In this document: positions 4,847-5,706 of the stretch, one piece after another
Layout of the letters: the number at the start of each line of letters is the position of its first letter
Position numbering within the stretch: the first letter of the stretch is position 1
NCBI GenBank assembly: GCA_045541535.1
Contig: JAZQJG010000053.1
Span: forward strand, 1-5,706
Direction of reading: 5' to 3'
Source: Firm-08 sp045541535
GTDB lineage: Bacteria > Bacillota > Clostridia > Oscillospirales > QAKW01
Length of the DNA stretch: 5,706 bases
Notes under the pieces: model-generated
What the model was told of the DNA's origin: nothing
The model's input: the letters and a program-made list of their open reading frames with translations, nothing else
The model's database searches: none
Made by a program: the position numbers and the translations under genes

Positions 4847-5706
4847 CTATTTGAAGCAGAGGAAGAAGGCGCTCCCCTGTCCCTCTTTGGATTCCACGGT
4901 GATGCGGGCGCCCATCAGATCCGCCAGTTTGGCGGCAATGGAAAGGCCCAGACCGTGCCCCTTTTCCCCACGGGCGGGGTCCGCCTTATAAAAACGGTCA
5001 AAAATTTTGTCCAGCTTATGGGCGGGGATGCCGATGCCGTTATCCCGCACACCCACACGGACCTCCCCGTCAACTTCATTGGCAAAGACGGTGATCTCCC
5101 CGTGCTCCGCCGTAAACTTGACGGCGTTGTCCAAAAAGATGACCAGCACCTGTCGCAACAGAGCGGCGTCGCAATGCAGCCGCAGGGCTTTGGGTGCCTC
5201 CATCTGCAGGGCTCTGCCGCCGGACAGCAGAGAAAAGTCACGGGTCAGCTCCTGCAGCAACGGATATAGCTCCTGCTCCTCAGCCTTCAGCTCCGGCAGA
5301 GCGTGATCCATACGGGAAAGGGTGAGCAGACGTTCCATCAGTTCGTTCATCTGGCGGCATTGCTCGGAAATGGAGCCGATGGCTTCCTCCAATACGGAGG
5401 GATCCTCCTTGCCCCACCGCTCCAATATATCCGCATAGCCGGAGATGACCGACAAAGGAGTTCGCAGTTCGTGGGAGGCGTCGCTGACGAATCGGGACTG
5501 GGCGGCATAGCTGGCCTCCAGACGGTCCATCATCTGATTATAGTGGGTGGCAACGTCCCGCAGTTCGGTGTGGATCCGTCGGGTATCCAGACGGGCAGAC
5601 AGATCGGACACGTTCATTTCCTTCATAAGTCGGCTCATGGAATGAATGGGGCGCAGACAGCTCTGGGACACGCTGATACCCACCACGCCGCTGGCAATGG
5701 CGGCGA
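4847..5706 (-). CDS. Sensor histidine kinase, C-terminal part (5' end beyond window)
   Basis: This is the cytoplasmic half of a membrane sensor kinase of a two-component system, open at the right edge. The 279 residues are numbered from a GTG at 5686 that is probably an internal codon, because the frame continues upstream with AAIASGV, the end of a membrane helix. Residues ~1-60 are a HAMP domain (Pro13 in LRPI). HisKA follows with FVSDASHELRTPLSVISGYA (66-85), where His72 is the phosphoacceptor. The HATPase domain has the N box FLDNAVKFT (Asn187), G1 DNGIGIP (215-221), F box IFDRFYKAD (228-236) and G2 GHGLGLSIA (243-251). All catalytic motifs are intact, so it looks active. The order and motifs fit the OmpR/PhoR-like class. 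The input domain is outside the window, so its signal is unknown; a response regulator gene is expected just upstream on this strand. Confidence 0.93.
   Translation of the reverse strand, partial: AAIASGVVGISVSQSCLRPIHSMSRLMKEMNVSDLSARLDTRRIHTELRDVATHYNQMMDRLEASYAAQSRFVSDASHELRTPLSVISGYADILERWGKEDPSVLEEAIGSISEQCRQMNELMERLLTLSRMDHALPELKAEEQELYPLLQELTRDFSLLSGGRALQMEAPKALRLHCDAALLRQVLVIFLDNAVKFTAEHGEITVFANEVDGEVRVGVRDNGIGIPAHKLDKIFDRFYKADPARGEKGHGLGLSIAAKLADLMGARITVESKEGQGSAFFLCFK

Overview
The window looks like chromosome from a low-to-mid GC Gram-positive anaerobe of the Clostridia, most plausibly an Oscillospirales/Ruminococcaceae-type gut bacterium. The grounds are strong AGGAGG-type ribosome binding sites, sigma-A promoters, lipoprotein signal peptides, a single-protein ECF transporter S component, and a cobalamin riboswitch. 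This taxonomic call is inference from style, not from a marker gene.

Layout, left to right. Positions 1-185 hold no credible gene but a cluster of perfect inverted repeats that looks like a dispersed intergenic element. A consensus promoter (TTGACA-17-TATAAT) then drives a 285-residue LysR-type regulator (301-1158, +). A bidirectional terminator separates it from a convergent two-gene operon on the minus strand: a 548-residue protein resembling a cytoplasmic glycoside hydrolase (1734-3380), followed 2 nt later by a 178-residue lipoprotein (1195-1731). The operon promoter lies at 3475-3502. It carries an operator-like dyad over its -35 box and a second dyad in the untranslated leader.

Facing away from that operon is the most interesting unit, on the plus strand. 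A promoter (3568-3596) fires directly into a cobalamin riboswitch (about 3605-3765). This is followed by a 145-residue lipoprotein with a transcobalamin-C-like (DUF4430) domain and, overlapping it by ATGA, a 174-residue integral membrane protein that looks like an ECF transporter S component. The unit ends in a strong terminator at 4801-4843. Together they read as a B12-repressed corrinoid capture and uptake cassette: a surface lipoprotein hands a corrinoid to a membrane S component, which would borrow an EcfA-A'-T energy module encoded elsewhere.

The right end is the C-terminal part of a sensor histidine kinase (HAMP, HisKA, HATPase) on the minus strand. Its N-terminus, and probably its response regulator, lie outside the window.
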